Source: Salvia splendens (taxonomy: Eukaryota; Streptophyta; Magnoliopsida; Lamiales; Lamiaceae). Taken from it: 64,000 nt of DNA. The DNA is taken from contig NC_056033.1 in NCBI RefSeq assembly GCF_004379255.2, positions 23,552,209-23,616,208 of the forward strand. The letters run 5' to 3'. The notes below the pieces were generated by a model that saw nothing but the letters and a program-made list of their open reading frames with translations, made no database searches and was not told where the DNA came from. Positions within the stretch are counted from its first letter, which is position 1, and every line of letters starts with the position of its first letter. Of the stretch, positions 33,162 through 44,000 are shown piece by piece. Position numbers and translations under genes: made by a program.

Positions 33162-35576
33162 TTGTGGGGTTTGCGATCTGGAATTAGATTTGCGGTGAAG
33201 ATGGCCTCCAGATTTGAGGCGGAGAAATTCACAGGAAATAATGACTTTGGGCTTTGGAGAATGAAGATGAAAGCCATGTTGATTCAACAAGGTTTGGCAT
33301 CAGCGCTGGAAGTTGAGGCGAAAGATTCCAAAGAGAAAGGGGTTCTTGATGAGAAGGCTATTCAGAAACGAGCTGAAGTCGAGGCAAAGGCGCATAGTGC
33401 TATTGTGCTTTGCCTCGCTGATAAAGTGCTGCGTGAGGTCGCGAAGGAAAAGAGTGCTGCGGGCATTCTGAAAAGATTGGAGGAGCTCTATCTCACGAAG
33501 TCTCTAGCGAATAGGTTGTTCATGAAACAACGCCTCTACTCCTACAAGCTCTTGGAAGGAAAAGGGATATTGGAGCAGTTAGAGGACTTCAATAAGGCGG
33601 TAGACGACCTTGAAAACATCGATGTGTCAATCAGTGACGAAGATAAAGCGATCTTGCTGTTGAATGCGCTTCCTCGCTCATATGACCAGCTCCGCGATGC
33701 GATTCTGTATGGCCGTGAGGGATCCACTACCCTATTGGAAGTGCAGTCAGCTTTAAGGGCGGAGGAGTTACAGAAAGGTGAAGTCAAGCCTAGTGATGCA
33801 AGTGCAGAAAGCTTGAATGTGAAGAAATTCAAGGGCAAGAAACCGTTTAAGAAGGCCCAAGATTTTTCCAAAGCCTCCACCAGTGATCAAAAAGAGACTC
33901 GTTCTTGTCATTGGTGCAAGAAGCCCGGTCACTTGAAAAGGGACTGTTATGCTTGGAAGCGAAAGCACGGAAATGGTGGAGGGAAGGCTGTAAATACAGC
34001 AGAGAGTGTGGAAGATGAGGAGGTTTCTGAGGCCCTGAATGTGATGGAGAGAAAGGATTGTGGATCCTGGATTATGGACTCAGGGTGTAGCTTTCACATG
34101 AGTCCAGATCTGAGATGGTTTGATAGTATTGTGGAGACTTCTGGTTCTGTAATACTTGGCAATGATCAGGTATGCTACATCAGAGGCATAGGTACTGTGA
34201 GATTAAAGGTTGAAAATGGAAGTATGGTTACTTTGAGTGGGGTAAGATATATCCCAGATGTAAAGAGGAACCTGATTTCACTTGGCTCCCTGGAGAAGAA
34301 GGGATGCAGTTTTGCCTCGGTTGGTGGAGTGATGGAAGTTTGCAGAGCAGGTAAGGTGCTCATGCGGGCAACTAGAAAAGGGAGTCTCTACTATATGAAT
34401 GCCACTGTGCAGAGAAGTAAGCCGGGTGAACTCCATGTTGTTGGGGTCAGTAGCTTGGATCTGTGGCATAGCAGGCTGGGTCATCCAGCAGCAGGATGTG
34501 TGAAAGAACTAGTGAAGAAAGGATTGTTGCAATGCTCAGATGAGTCAGAAGATCTCAGATGTGAAGATTGTATACTTGGTGAATCCAAGAAGCTCCCATA
34601 CCCAAAAGGTGTTCACTCTTCTACAAAACCTCTAGATTATGCGCACAGTGATCTTTGGGGCCCTGCCCAAGAAAAATCTGTTGGAGGTGGGAGATACTAT
34701 ATGAGTATCATTGATGACTTTTCAAGGAGAATTTGGTTGTATGTGTTGAAGGAAAAGTTAGAAGCATTCCAGAGATTCAAAGAATGGTGCATAGAAGTGG
34801 AGGCTGAGAAGGGAATGTGTTTGAAGTGCTTAAGGACAGATAACGGTCTTGAGTACCTATCACAAGAGTTTGATGAGTTTTGTAAGCTCAAGGGCATCAA
34901 GAGACATCGTACGGTACCCTTGAACCCTCAGCAAAATGGGGTGGCTGAGCGTGCTAACAGAACAATTTTGGAGAGAGTGAGGTGTATGTTGCTGGCTGCT
35001 GGGATGCAGAAGAGGTTTTGGGCTGAGGCTGCTTCCACAGCAGTCAAGTTGATGAATAAATGTCCTGCTTCAAGCATTGGTGGTGATACCCCTGATTTTA
35101 GGTGGTTTGGAAGGCATGGGAGTTATTCTGACTTGAGGGCTTTTGGGTGCAAGGCATTTGCACATATAAGGCAGGGTAAATTGGAAGCTCGGGCAGTGAG
35201 GTGTGTCATGCTGGGCTACCAACCAGGAGTCAAAGGATACAGACTTTGGTGTACAGAGCCTAACAATGGAAGGATCATAATCAACAGGGATGTGATATTC
35301 AGGGAGAAGGAATTTCCATTCAAGAAGGCAGAAAAGATGATTGAGAATGGTGACACTATTGAGATTGAGGTGGAGCCCGGGAGTATTGTGCAGCAGCCTG
35401 GGAACTCTCAGCAGGAACATTCTGATAAAGATGATACTCCAGTAATGGAGCAAGGTCCACAGCAACAAGTTCTGCTGATCTACAAAACTACAAGCTTGCA
35501 AGGGATAGAACAAGGAGAACCAACATCAAGCCACCTGCAAGATATTCTGATGCAGAATTTCTATTTTATGCATTGA
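33162..35576 (+). CDS. Copia gag-protease-integrase polyprotein (young element)
   Basis: An 804-codon ORF whose first likely start is the internal Met in MASRFEAEKFTGNNDFGLWR (about residue 14). Order of domains: UBN2-type gag (residues ~15-220); CCHC zinc knuckle CHWCKKPGHLKRDC (~246-260); aspartic protease with WIMDSGCSFHM (~303-313, DSG active site); GAG-pre-integrase LWHSRLGHP (~436); integrase core with HSDLWGP, CLRTDNGLEYLSQEF and PQQNGVAERANRT, giving the D, D and E catalytic residues (~495-620). The frame then leaves the correct track near 35465-35485 and stops at 35576; the continuing polyprotein is in the next ORF. The product packages RNA, cuts the polyprotein and integrates the cDNA. 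Confidence 0.93.
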   Translation: MWGLRSGIRFAVKMASRFEAEKFTGNNDFGLWRMKMKAMLIQQGLASALEVEAKDSKEKGVLDEKAIQKRAEVEAKAHSAIVLCLADKVLREVAKEKSAAGILKRLEELYLTKSLANRLFMKQRLYSYKLLEGKGILEQLEDFNKAVDDLENIDVSISDEDKAILLLNALPRSYDQLRDAILYGREGSTTLLEVQSALRAEELQKGEVKPSDASAESLNVKKFKGKKPFKKAQDFSKASTSDQKETRSCHWCKKPGHLKRDCYAWKRKHGNGGGKAVNTAESVEDEEVSEALNVMERKDCGSWIMDSGCSFHMSPDLRWFDSIVETSGSVILGNDQVCYIRGIGTVRLKVENGSMVTLSGVRYIPDVKRNLISLGSLEKKGCSFASVGGVMEVCRAGKVLMRATRKGSLYYMNATVQRSKPGELHVVGVSSLDLWHSRLGHPAAGCVKELVKKGLLQCSDESEDLRCEDCILGESKKLPYPKGVHSSTKPLDYAHSDLWGPAQEKSVGGGRYYMSIIDDFSRRIWLYVLKEKLEAFQRFKEWCIEVEAEKGMCLKCLRTDNGLEYLSQEFDEFCKLKGIKRHRTVPLNPQQNGVAERANRTILERVRCMLLAAGMQKRFWAEAASTAVKLMNKCPASSIGGDTPDFRWFGRHGSYSDLRAFGCKAFAHIRQGKLEARAVRCVMLGYQPGVKGYRLWCTEPNNGRIIINRDVIFREKEFPFKKAEKMIENGDTIEIEVEPGSIVQQPGNSQQEHSDKDDTPVMEQGPQQQVLLIYKTTSLQGIEQGEPTSSHLQDILMQNFYFMH

Positions 35577-37180
35577 TGGTAGCTGAAGAGGTAGAATACT
35601 CAGAACCTTGTTCCTACAATGAGGCAATGCAAAGTGAGGAATGGGAAAAGTGGCAGCAAGCTATGATAGAGGAGATCAATTCACTGTTGAAGAATGGAAC
35701 TTGGGTGTTAGTGGAGAGGCCGGATGGCAGGAGGGTTGTGAGTTGTAAATGGATCTTCAAGAAGAAGATAGAGGCTGCTGAGAGTGGGAAAGTCAGATTC
35801 AAAGCTCGACTTGTGGCAAGGGGCTTCACACAGGAACATGGGGTGGATTTTGATGAGGTTTTCTCCCCGGTTGTCAAACACACATCCATCAGGATTCTGC
35901 TTGCTATTGTTGCAAGGAGAGATTGGTTGTTGGAACAATTAGACGTGAAAACAGCTTTTCTCCATGGTGATTTGAAGGAAACCATCTATATGGCACAGCC
36001 GGAGGGCTTTGTTGTGGCAGAGAATAAAGGCAAGGTATGTCTACTAAAGAAGAGTATATATGGCTTGAAACAAGCTAGTAGGCAGTGGCATATGAAGTTC
36101 GATGAGCACATGCTTAGGTCTGGTTTTCTGAAATCAAAATATGATGAATGTGTATACATTAAGAGTCAAGGTGGAGCTGTTGTTGCTTATTTGCTATTGT
36201 ATGTAGACGATATGCTTTTGGCTGGCTCTTGCAGTATTGAGGTTCAGAAGGTGAAGAAGGATCTCAAGGTTGCTTTTGACATGAAAGATTTAGGTCCAGC
36301 TAAACAGATTCTGGGAATGACAATTCACAGAGATAGGAGCAAGAAAAGAATTTGGCTGACTCAGGAGGGATATGTATCAAGAGTCATAAAAAGGTTTCAC
36401 ATGGAAAATGTGAAAGAAGTCTCCACACCTATGGGCCAACATTATAAGTTGTCTGTTGATCAAAGACCCAAGAATGACGCCGAGGAAGAGGAAATGCAGA
36501 AGATTCCTTATGCGAACATGATTGGTAGCATCATGTATGCTATGATAAGCACTCGACCGGATATAGCCCAAGCTGTTTCAGTAACCAGTAGGTTTATGTC
36601 AAGCTATGGGAATGAGCATTGGTCAGCTTTGAAATGGCTGATGAAGTATTTGAAAGGTGCTACTAATATTGGGATTCTGTTTGATGGATTGAGCTGTCAA
36701 GAGGGTGATGAGCTTAAGGGCTGGTGTGACTCTGATTATGCTGGAAGTGTGGATACTCGTAAGTCTCAATCTGGCTATATCTTCACTCTCTATGGGACTG
36801 TGGTCAGCTGGAAGAGCAGTCTTCAAAGTGTTGTTGCATTGTCAACAACAGAGGCAGAATTTATGGCTTTGACAGCTGCTGTAAAAGAAACCTTTTGGCT
36901 AAAAGGCATATTAGGAGATTTCGGCATAAAGCAAGAAGCAGTGGCTATAGGCTGCGACAATAACAGTGCGCTTTGTTTAGCCAAGCATCAAGTGTACCAT
37001 GAAAGGAGCAAGCACATCGACGTGCGCTTGCATTTCATTCGAGAAGAGATAGAGAAAGGAATGGTGAAAGTATTCAAGGTAGATACAGCCGAGAACCCGG
37101 CTGATATGCTTACGAAGCCATTGCCAAAGGACAAGCTTGAGTTGTGCATGAAACTTGTGAACTTGGGCAGAATGCAATAG
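35573..37180 (+). CDS. Copia reverse transcriptase-RNase H part (young element)
   Basis: A 535-codon frame, shifted relative to the upstream ORF. In this frame the sequence upstream of the nominal start already reads as polyprotein linker (from about 35480: YKLARDR... KPPARYSDAEF), so the two ORFs are one polyprotein with a single 1-base frame change. RT motifs are WVLVERPDGRRVVSCKWIFK, LDVKTAFLHGDL, SIYGLKQASRQWH and the YVDD active site in LLYVDDMLLAG. RNase H follows with GWCDSDYAGSVDTRKSQSGY, ALSTTEAEFMAL and the C-terminal RSKHIDVRLHFIRE and ENPADMLTKPLPK. The stop is 29 bp before the right LTR. If the frameshift is real the element cannot make pol by itself; programmed frameshifting is not usual at this place in Copia. 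Confidence 0.93.
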   Translation: MMVAEEVEYSEPCSYNEAMQSEEWEKWQQAMIEEINSLLKNGTWVLVERPDGRRVVSCKWIFKKKIEAAESGKVRFKARLVARGFTQEHGVDFDEVFSPVVKHTSIRILLAIVARRDWLLEQLDVKTAFLHGDLKETIYMAQPEGFVVAENKGKVCLLKKSIYGLKQASRQWHMKFDEHMLRSGFLKSKYDECVYIKSQGGAVVAYLLLYVDDMLLAGSCSIEVQKVKKDLKVAFDMKDLGPAKQILGMTIHRDRSKKRIWLTQEGYVSRVIKRFHMENVKEVSTPMGQHYKLSVDQRPKNDAEEEEMQKIPYANMIGSIMYAMISTRPDIAQAVSVTSRFMSSYGNEHWSALKWLMKYLKGATNIGILFDGLSCQEGDELKGWCDSDYAGSVDTRKSQSGYIFTLYGTVVSWKSSLQSVVALSTTEAEFMALTAAVKETFWLKGILGDFGIKQEAVAIGCDNNSALCLAKHQVYHERSKHIDVRLHFIREEIEKGMVKVFKVDTAENPADMLTKPLPKDKLELCMKLVNLGRMQ

Positions 37181-37208
37181 TTACCAGCTGAGACATCAAG
37201 GTGGAGAT

Positions 37209-37499
37209 TGTAGTTGTGATGAATCAGCTGGATGTTAAAGTGAAGAAGAGAAGCTCACTCGAGCTTCAGCAGCCGTTAGATGAGGTTCATTAATTTGGGC
37301 CTTTTAATCTGGGTCGTTAGATAAAATAGCCGTTTAGCCTCAGATTAGTTTTAATAGTTAGTTAGTGATTGTAATTTCAGTTTCACACACACACAATCTA
37401 TCTCTCTCTCTGTAATCGATCGAGCTCTGTAACTCCTCAAGATTTCTCATATATGCAAGTTCAATTTCCCATCTTCTTTGCAATATCCATTCTTTAACA
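37209..37499 (+). repeat. Right LTR of the young Copia
   Basis: 291 bp, one mismatch to the left LTR. Preceded by the purine tract AAGGTGGAGAT. Confidence 0.95.
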
Positions 37500-37889
37500 T
37501 TTATTATTACTATTATAGTAATTATTTGAGAATTTGTTCACTTGTTCGTTTAATTTGGTGTAGGTATAATAGGTTCAAGTTCGTGACTGTCCATGTAAAA
37601 GTACCCGATTTTCATAGAACACAGGATGTATAAAATTAAATTTTGTTGGATTTTTGTTGAATGTATCGGACATCTAGATTTTAAATTTTAGGATCTTATT
37701 TATTATTTATTTAAATTTATTATATTCATATAGGTGTAATATATTTGCGTGTTCTATTCACTTGCCTATCGTCAAAACAAATAACGACGACAATCTATTG
37801 TAACTCGGATTTAAACGCATAAAAGTCACTTATAGGTAATCAAGCTAATAATATTGTTTCTAATAATATTGGCTTAGCGGGTCGTTACA

Positions 37890-37907
37890 TACTACCCCTC
37901 TTAAAAG
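37890..37907 (-). promoter_or_regulatory. Polypurine tract of the Gypsy element
   Basis: On the minus strand CTTTTAAGAGGGGTAGTA immediately precedes the 3' LTR start TGTAACGACCC. It primes plus-strand cDNA synthesis in working elements. Confidence 0.85.
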
Positions 37908-38375
37908 AAATTTTGTCCTGAAATTTAGGAAGTGTTTCGACAAAAAGCTCGGGATATTTCTCCTTCATTTTCTCTTCTAGTTCCCATGTTGCTTCTTCAT
38001 GTCCGTGGTTTTTCCCAAAACCTTCATTGTAGTAATCGACTTGTTCCGAAGCTGCTGCACCTTTCGATATAGTATTTCTACCGGCTTTTCTTCGTAACTC
38101 AGGTTAGGCTCTAGAGTGATTTCTTCGTGGCGAATCACATGTTTTGGATCGAACACGTACCTTCAAAGCTGGGAGACGTGGAATACGTTGTGTACATTCC
38201 CAAAGTTGGGTGGTAATGCCAAGCGATATACTACTGGGCCCACTTCTTCCAGAATTTCATAGGGTCCAATAAATCGTAGTTTCAACTTTCCCTTGAGTCC
38301 AAATCTGGTTATTCCTTTGGAAGGGGATACTTTCAAAAAGACCTTCTCTCCGATGTTAAATTACAATTCCGTCCG
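37908..38375 (-). pseudogene. Gypsy integrase C-terminus and chromodomain remnant
   Basis: Minus-strand translation gives NIGEKVFLKVSPSKGITRFG, KLKLRFIGPYEILEEVGPVV, YRLALPPNFGNVHNVFHVSQ, then a stop in place of the usual Leu-Arg codon. It continues with YVFDPKHVI and EEITLEPNLSYEEKPVEIL, a frame change, and a tail ATWELEEKMKEKYPELF typical of the chromodomain end. This is the GPY/F module plus chromodomain that defines chromoviruses (Tekay/Del-like). The rest of pol and nearly all of gag are absent, so this is a remnant at the very 3' end of the coding region. Confidence 0.85.
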
Positions 38376-38389
38376 ACGTTCGTCGGCGT

Positions 38390-40986
38390 AGGAATTTTTT
38401 TTTGGCGTTTTCTGCAGTGGTCAATGTCTTGCCTCCCATGAGGATCTCACGTGAGGAAATATAGAGTTGATCTAACCGTTTTAACTTTGATAGGTACTGA
38501 ATTTGGGATTCCAAGAGAAATATTCGAATCATTCTTGCTTTGTGTAGGCTCCAAGGTAGCCATGAAAATAAAACGATTATAATTATTTCAATTATGTGAG
38601 TGTTTGGTTCACCACAAACTTTCACCAGTAGCTTGCAACAAAGTTTTTCATGAAGTGCAAAGACTAGGCTCAATTGGGCTCATTATGCTCACTCTCAGAA
38701 AAGAAAAGATACAACTTCAAAGGGCTTAAGCTATACCCATAGAGCTTGAGAATTTTATTGTGGGAAGAGCTTGCCAGATGGAATAAATTGCAAAAGTGAG
38801 GGTATGATGAATAGAATGTAGATGTCAATAATAGGTTGCCAATAAAATAATCAAAATGAACAGTGAAGTAGAAAAGTTTCCAGTATCCCTAGATGATAAC
38901 AGGAAGACCTGAGATGGTTGGTTACAATGGATTTGAAAAGAATAGGAAAAACAAACAATTGCAATTTGCTCGACAACACTGTGATAGAAGATCATATCAA
39001 CGAAATTTTTAGAGTTTATAGGCAATTCAGGGAAACTAACTAATAAAGAGGGCAACAAGAGGAAACTAGCCAAGGGAGAAGCAATGTGACAACTTTAACA
39101 TGGAGCTTGCAGGAAAGCTCAAATCAAGAGACAATAATCATATTTGAATTCAGAAGGTGAGAATACTCATGTAAAACAAAGAGCTTGTCAATAAGTATGT
39201 CTGAAAACACAAAGGGTCAAATTAAAAGGTTCAAGGTCTCACCAGATGGCTGCTCCAAAACAGTAAGACTGAAAATGATTGGGCTCAAGTGGATTTGAGA
39301 AAGAAGAATGACAAGGAACTACCCTTTTGGGTCAATAACATCGTGATACTATATCACGTTAATGAATTTACAAAGTTTATAACCAAATCACGGAAATTAA
39401 CTAGTAGAGAAGACAACCAGAGCAAACTAGTTTGGGAAGAGAGCAAATTACTTTAGACTTGGAGTTGCTAAAGAGCTCAAAGCATGACGGAATAATTCTA
39501 GTGGGATTAAAAAGAGGTGACTATTTTGTATAACTTAATGAGTGTCAGCAAGCACACTTGAAAACACTAAAGGTCTAGTAATAATATTTGAAGAATATTA
39601 TCATTGAAGAGACAATAGTTTAGTAAAACATGTTCATTCTGAAGGCTATAAATAAAGTAGCTCCTAGTATATGAGTTTGGTGGCAAGAATTCAGAGAGTC
39701 AAAGTATTGCTTTTATGAGTAAAGAAGGACCGTAGTCACTGGAGGTTATCAGAAAACATGAGGGAGCAAGCTCAAAACTGAAAGTGATTCACAACCTTGA
39801 CATAGAAGAGGGAACATAATGACACATTACCTTGCAAAAGAAGTCATTTAATATCTTAATTCAATAAAAAGTATTTTGATCAAAGGGGATGCGAGAAAAT
39901 GGAATTCATGGGAGCCCAAGTAGGCGTTGCTGATGAATCTTCCTGGTTAACTACAATAGTGATACTCCCTTGTTTAATTCTTCATAGAGAATGGTAACTG
40001 AGTTATGAGAAACTTTGGTCACAAGCTATTATCACTTTACGATCACGTCAGACGACCATATATGGGGATTATGACTCATTGGTACTCTCGGTTCGTCATA
40101 ACGATCATCCTCGTAACACGTCGTTTCTGTTTACTTATATTGTAGATCTAGGTTCTTTGTTTTACATTGTAATCATATTCTCTTGCTATGTATGTGTACA
40201 TCGCTTAGTTGGATCAAAGGTATGACCCTTTGGAGTAATTGGATTGTCCAGAAAGACAATGGCTAACCCAGATTATTCATGTCATTGGGACGTAGAGAAT
40301 GGCATCTAACCCATACCATCTTTCTAGAAACATCGTTTTGTTCTATGTTGGATTGCTTTTCTTGTGACGAAGTTTCTTTCTTATCGCGTCCCTTTCTTTT
40401 CGTCGCTCGGGAAAGCGAGAAATGTTCATATTGTACGTCTAAGTTCGAGTTCATAATGTGTTCTAGAAGGAACGCATAACTAAGTATTCTAACTTCTTGG
40501 AAATTTTTATTTCCCCATACTAGCAACATGATTCAAAGACTACACAAAAGAGGTATCATTTCACAAACTCAAAAAGAGACATCATTTCAACAATTGGTAT
40601 CAGACTCGTATACTTTATACTTTCATATTTCAGTACCTTTTTCCATTTAGGATAGTTACTTCTTTTATTCATACATTCACAGTCTTTAGCCAAGAAAAGA
40701 CATACTAACTCTTTCTTTAAGCATGCTACCAAATCAAGAAACATCATCTCTTTCTTTAAACTTAGTATTTTCACTTGTTCATTCAAATTAACTGCATGCG
40801 TTATTTCTCCATGTCAAACTTTCAAACATCTTGACTTTCTTTTGAAAAAGAACAAGTTACCTTTTTCCTCATTGAGCGCGATTGGTGGGAGTGCTAAGAG
40901 CATTTTCATCGATTAGATAGTCTAGTGGAACAAGGCTAGACCAAAGATTTTCAAAGAAGACTCTCGGGTTCAGAGCGAGGAAGAAT
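38390..40986. other. Non-coding interior of the Gypsy element with diverged repeats
   Basis: No gag, protease, RT or integrase core is recognisable. Two diverged ~370-430 bp units run in tandem (about 38950-39240 and 39325-39600), sharing the order GATAGAAGATCATATCA / GATACTATATCACG, TTTATAG/AACCAAATCA, GGGAAACTAACTAATA-type, GGCAACAAGAGGAAACTAG-type and AAGAGCTTGTCAATAAGT-type words. A third weak copy may start near 39940. Confidence 0.5.
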
Positions 40987-40998
40987 GCTCTGATACCA
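40987..40998 (-). promoter_or_regulatory. Primer binding site (initiator tRNA-Met) of the Gypsy element
   Basis: Plus-strand GCTCTGATACCA is the reverse complement of TGGTATCAGAGC, the standard initiator tRNA-Met primer site of plant LTR elements. It lies 3 bases inside the end of the 5' LTR. Confidence 0.9.
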
Positions 40999-41001
40999 CT
41001 C

Positions 41002-44000
41002 TGTCACGACCGCACTTGCTAAGGATAGCATAGTCGGGGAACCGTGACTAGGGGTGGGGGTATAAGAAACGGGAAAAGAATTTAGGGAAAATAAAATCAA
41101 ACATTGGTTGCGAGACATGACTAATCAAGTGCTGATAGGTAAAAGAAAAGATACTCAATCATGAAAACTCGAGTAATTGTTTATAAAAATTTCAAAATAT
41201 TAGAGTTTTGAACAAAATAGACCTGAGTCTTTTAAGATGCACAACGAAAGCAAATGAACGCGGTTCCATGTATGAAGACATGAACCTCCGAGAGTCAAAA
41301 TCTGACTGAATTAAATGTCTTGTCTCAATAGCACTTCCCCCACCCCTTCGCTGCTCAACCTGCACATTTAGAATTATATGCAGGGCTGAGTACAAAAGTA
41401 CTCAGTGAACACATTGCCGAAAATACAAGTATACATTTGAAAATATTGTCAAGCCATCATCACAGTAACACTCGGGGGTGTTTATTGAAAAGGCCTGAGC
41501 TTACTAAAAATATTCACATTGGACTGTAGTCCCTTTTTCCTGTACTTAGCCATATCTGATCACATTGTGCCGTCGAGATGGTGTTCTCACACGGTCACCT
41601 TCCCTGCCCATCATGTCAGAGGTATTCTTGTGCCGGGAAGGTGGCCACCTTCCACGGTCATCTTCTCTGCCCAACATGTCAGAGGTATCCCGTGTACACT
41701 AATCCGAGCGGGGACACCACCCTCACTGGGACCCGAATTCGACTTATATCATCATTCATAATTCACTTGGCCTTAGCCAAACAGATAGGCATCATACACA
41801 AAATATTTATGGCAAGACAACATCTTTAAAAATCACAAACATGTGTTCGTGTTTTCATAAAATACGATTTGTATTTTTAGTATAGGAAAGCTCACCTTGA
41901 TCGTTTAGATTCCTTAACTTGAATCTTTCGTTCCGACTTTACTTGCGAAAGCACCCTTTTAAAAAAAATCACAATATAATAATACACTAATTATACTTAA
42001 GGACAAAACTACTTAAATTAGAATGCATGCACCCTCATTAAAGTCTTTTATCTCGTTTCTCAATTTTCGCGTATTTTCGATTATTCAGCGGCCGCCCAAG
42101 GCGTCGCGTGAGACGCCGGTCGGCCGCTTACGCCCATAATTCCTCCGTTGGCTCCTCGTATTTCCCTCCACGATATCGAATTAAAATCTCAAAAATTATA
42201 AAAGTGCACAATTAAATTATCGCAACCATTTCCCCTCAAAAATATATTTATTTCGGACTTGGGATAAATTATTCATACTTCAAAAATTATTCTAGAATTT
42301 AATTAAATAATTTCGTCACGATTAATTATCGACCCAAAGATTTACTTAAAAGCCCCAAAACAATTAAATGGAGCCCAAACTAAATAAATTATCCAATTTG
42401 ATTTATAAGGCCTCGTTTCTCTGTTTTTTTAACAAACAAAGGCCTAAGTCTGTAAAACACAAAAGGCCCAATAATTAGAAATGGGCAGCCCCACATTCAT
42501 ATTCCCTTTCACCCATCGTGACTTCTCCAGATTCTTCCCCAAACATTTCCTTTTCCTTTCTCCTTCATTAATTCGAGATCCCCAATTTGATTTCTCTCTC
42601 AATCTCTCCTTCGATCACTGTCGAGCTCGTCGTCCGTCCCTCGAGTCAGCGCACCAGGCTGCCGGCTACCTCGTCGGCGCCCTCCTTTCCCTCTCACTCC
42701 TTTCCTATTTCTCATATGCAAATTTCTCTCATATCCCCAAATCTGAAAATCCCTAATTGAAAACAAAGAAGCAACAACGCCTCCTCCGTCTTCCTCACGG
42801 CTCTTCGCCATTTCAATATGTCGTCAGACTCTGCTGCTGCTGTCGTCCAGCCACTGCCTCCGTCAGACGCCGGAAGAGCTGCTGCTGTCACCGCCGGGTC
42901 AGGCTGCTGCTGTCGCCGCCGTCGTCCAATCCGTCGCTCTCCAAACTCGCCCAGCCACCGCCGCCGTCAGCAGCGTCCAGCCACCGCCGCAGTCAGCAGC
43001 GCCCAGCCACCGCTGCCGTCAATGCACAGAGCCGTCGCCATCGCTGTCGGCTTCTCCGCTGGTTCGTGCAGTTGTCTGAACTGCCCCGAACAGCTCTGAA
43101 ACGACACCGCACAGCCCCGAAACTAACCCGAACCACCCGAAAGGTTCTGGACAGCCCCCAATTAACTTTGATTCTGCCCCGAACAGCTTCGAATAGCCTC
43201 GAAGAGTCTTGACGTAAGTTTCTACTTGGTTTCATGTGTTAAAGTCTGGTTCTTGAACTCAGTTCGCTTTGATTAAAACGATTAAAGATTGATTCCAGAT
43301 TGTTCATTTAATTCCGAGTTCAGCGTGGGAGTGTTCAATTGTGTTAATTGCTTGAGTTATGCGATTAGTTCGGATGATGGTATGCAAAAATTGATGATTA
43401 AACTTGAAATAGGGGGGAGTATACCTTCGACGGATTTTGGGAGGATTATCGATAGCTCTCTCTCGAATTTGGTTCTCGATTTCTTGAGTAGGAAAATTAA
43501 AGAATGAATCTTGTTTTGCTGCAGAGACGGGAGAAATGGATTGTGCAGCAAATATTATAGAGGAAGAGGATTTGGTTGGGATGTGGGGGTGAGTAAAAGA
43601 AATTGATTGTGCATCTATATGCGTACTCACCAAGGCAAGGCAAGGCAAGGCAGTGAAAGTGACGGTGGTAGCAAGTGGCTGACATTCTTCCCCCAAATAT
43701 TATCCTTTGTCAGTAGATAAGATGGCCATGAAACTTATCCTTAAAAATATATTCGGTCAGAGGATATGATTTCCTCCTGCTCTCTAATTAATGCAGCATT
43801 AAATGCTGCATGATGGCATATATTCTCTCGGATCTTTCCAATGTTACACCTTATTTTATTCTATTTATTTATTATTACTATTATAGTAATTATTTGAGAA
43901 TTTGTTCACTTGTTCGTTTAATTTGGTGTAGGTATAATCGGTTCAAGTTCGTGACTGTCCATGTAAAAGTACCCGATTTTCATAGAACACAGGATGTATA

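Larger units (their letters stand above)
32826..37499 (+). mobile_element. Young Copia LTR retrotransposon, plus strand, TSD TTTAT
   Basis: Full-length 4674 bp element in the left Gypsy LTR. Two 291 bp LTRs (32826-33116, 37209-37499) differ at one position (CTTCTTCGCA versus CTTCTTTGCA). TTTAT is duplicated at 32821-32825 and 37500-37504, and the uninterrupted site is visible in the sister Gypsy LTR near 43865. A primer-site-like ATTGGCGCCGTCTGTGGG follows the left LTR; the purine tract AAGGTGGAGAT precedes the right one. Coding is complete from gag to RNase H except for one frameshift. Confidence 0.96.
29964..37889 (-). repeat. 3' LTR of the Gypsy element, interrupted by a Copia
   Basis: Without the Copia and one TSD copy it is about 3247 bp, against 3256 bp for the other LTR. 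The two are nearly identical, differing by scattered substitutions such as AGTCGGAGAACC versus AGTCGGGGAACC. Confidence 0.92.

Noticed and set aside
38356..40786. Minus-strand ORFs of 70-105 codons in the Gypsy interior
   Set aside because: No gag or pol motif; amino-acid order looks random and repeats disrupt the region.
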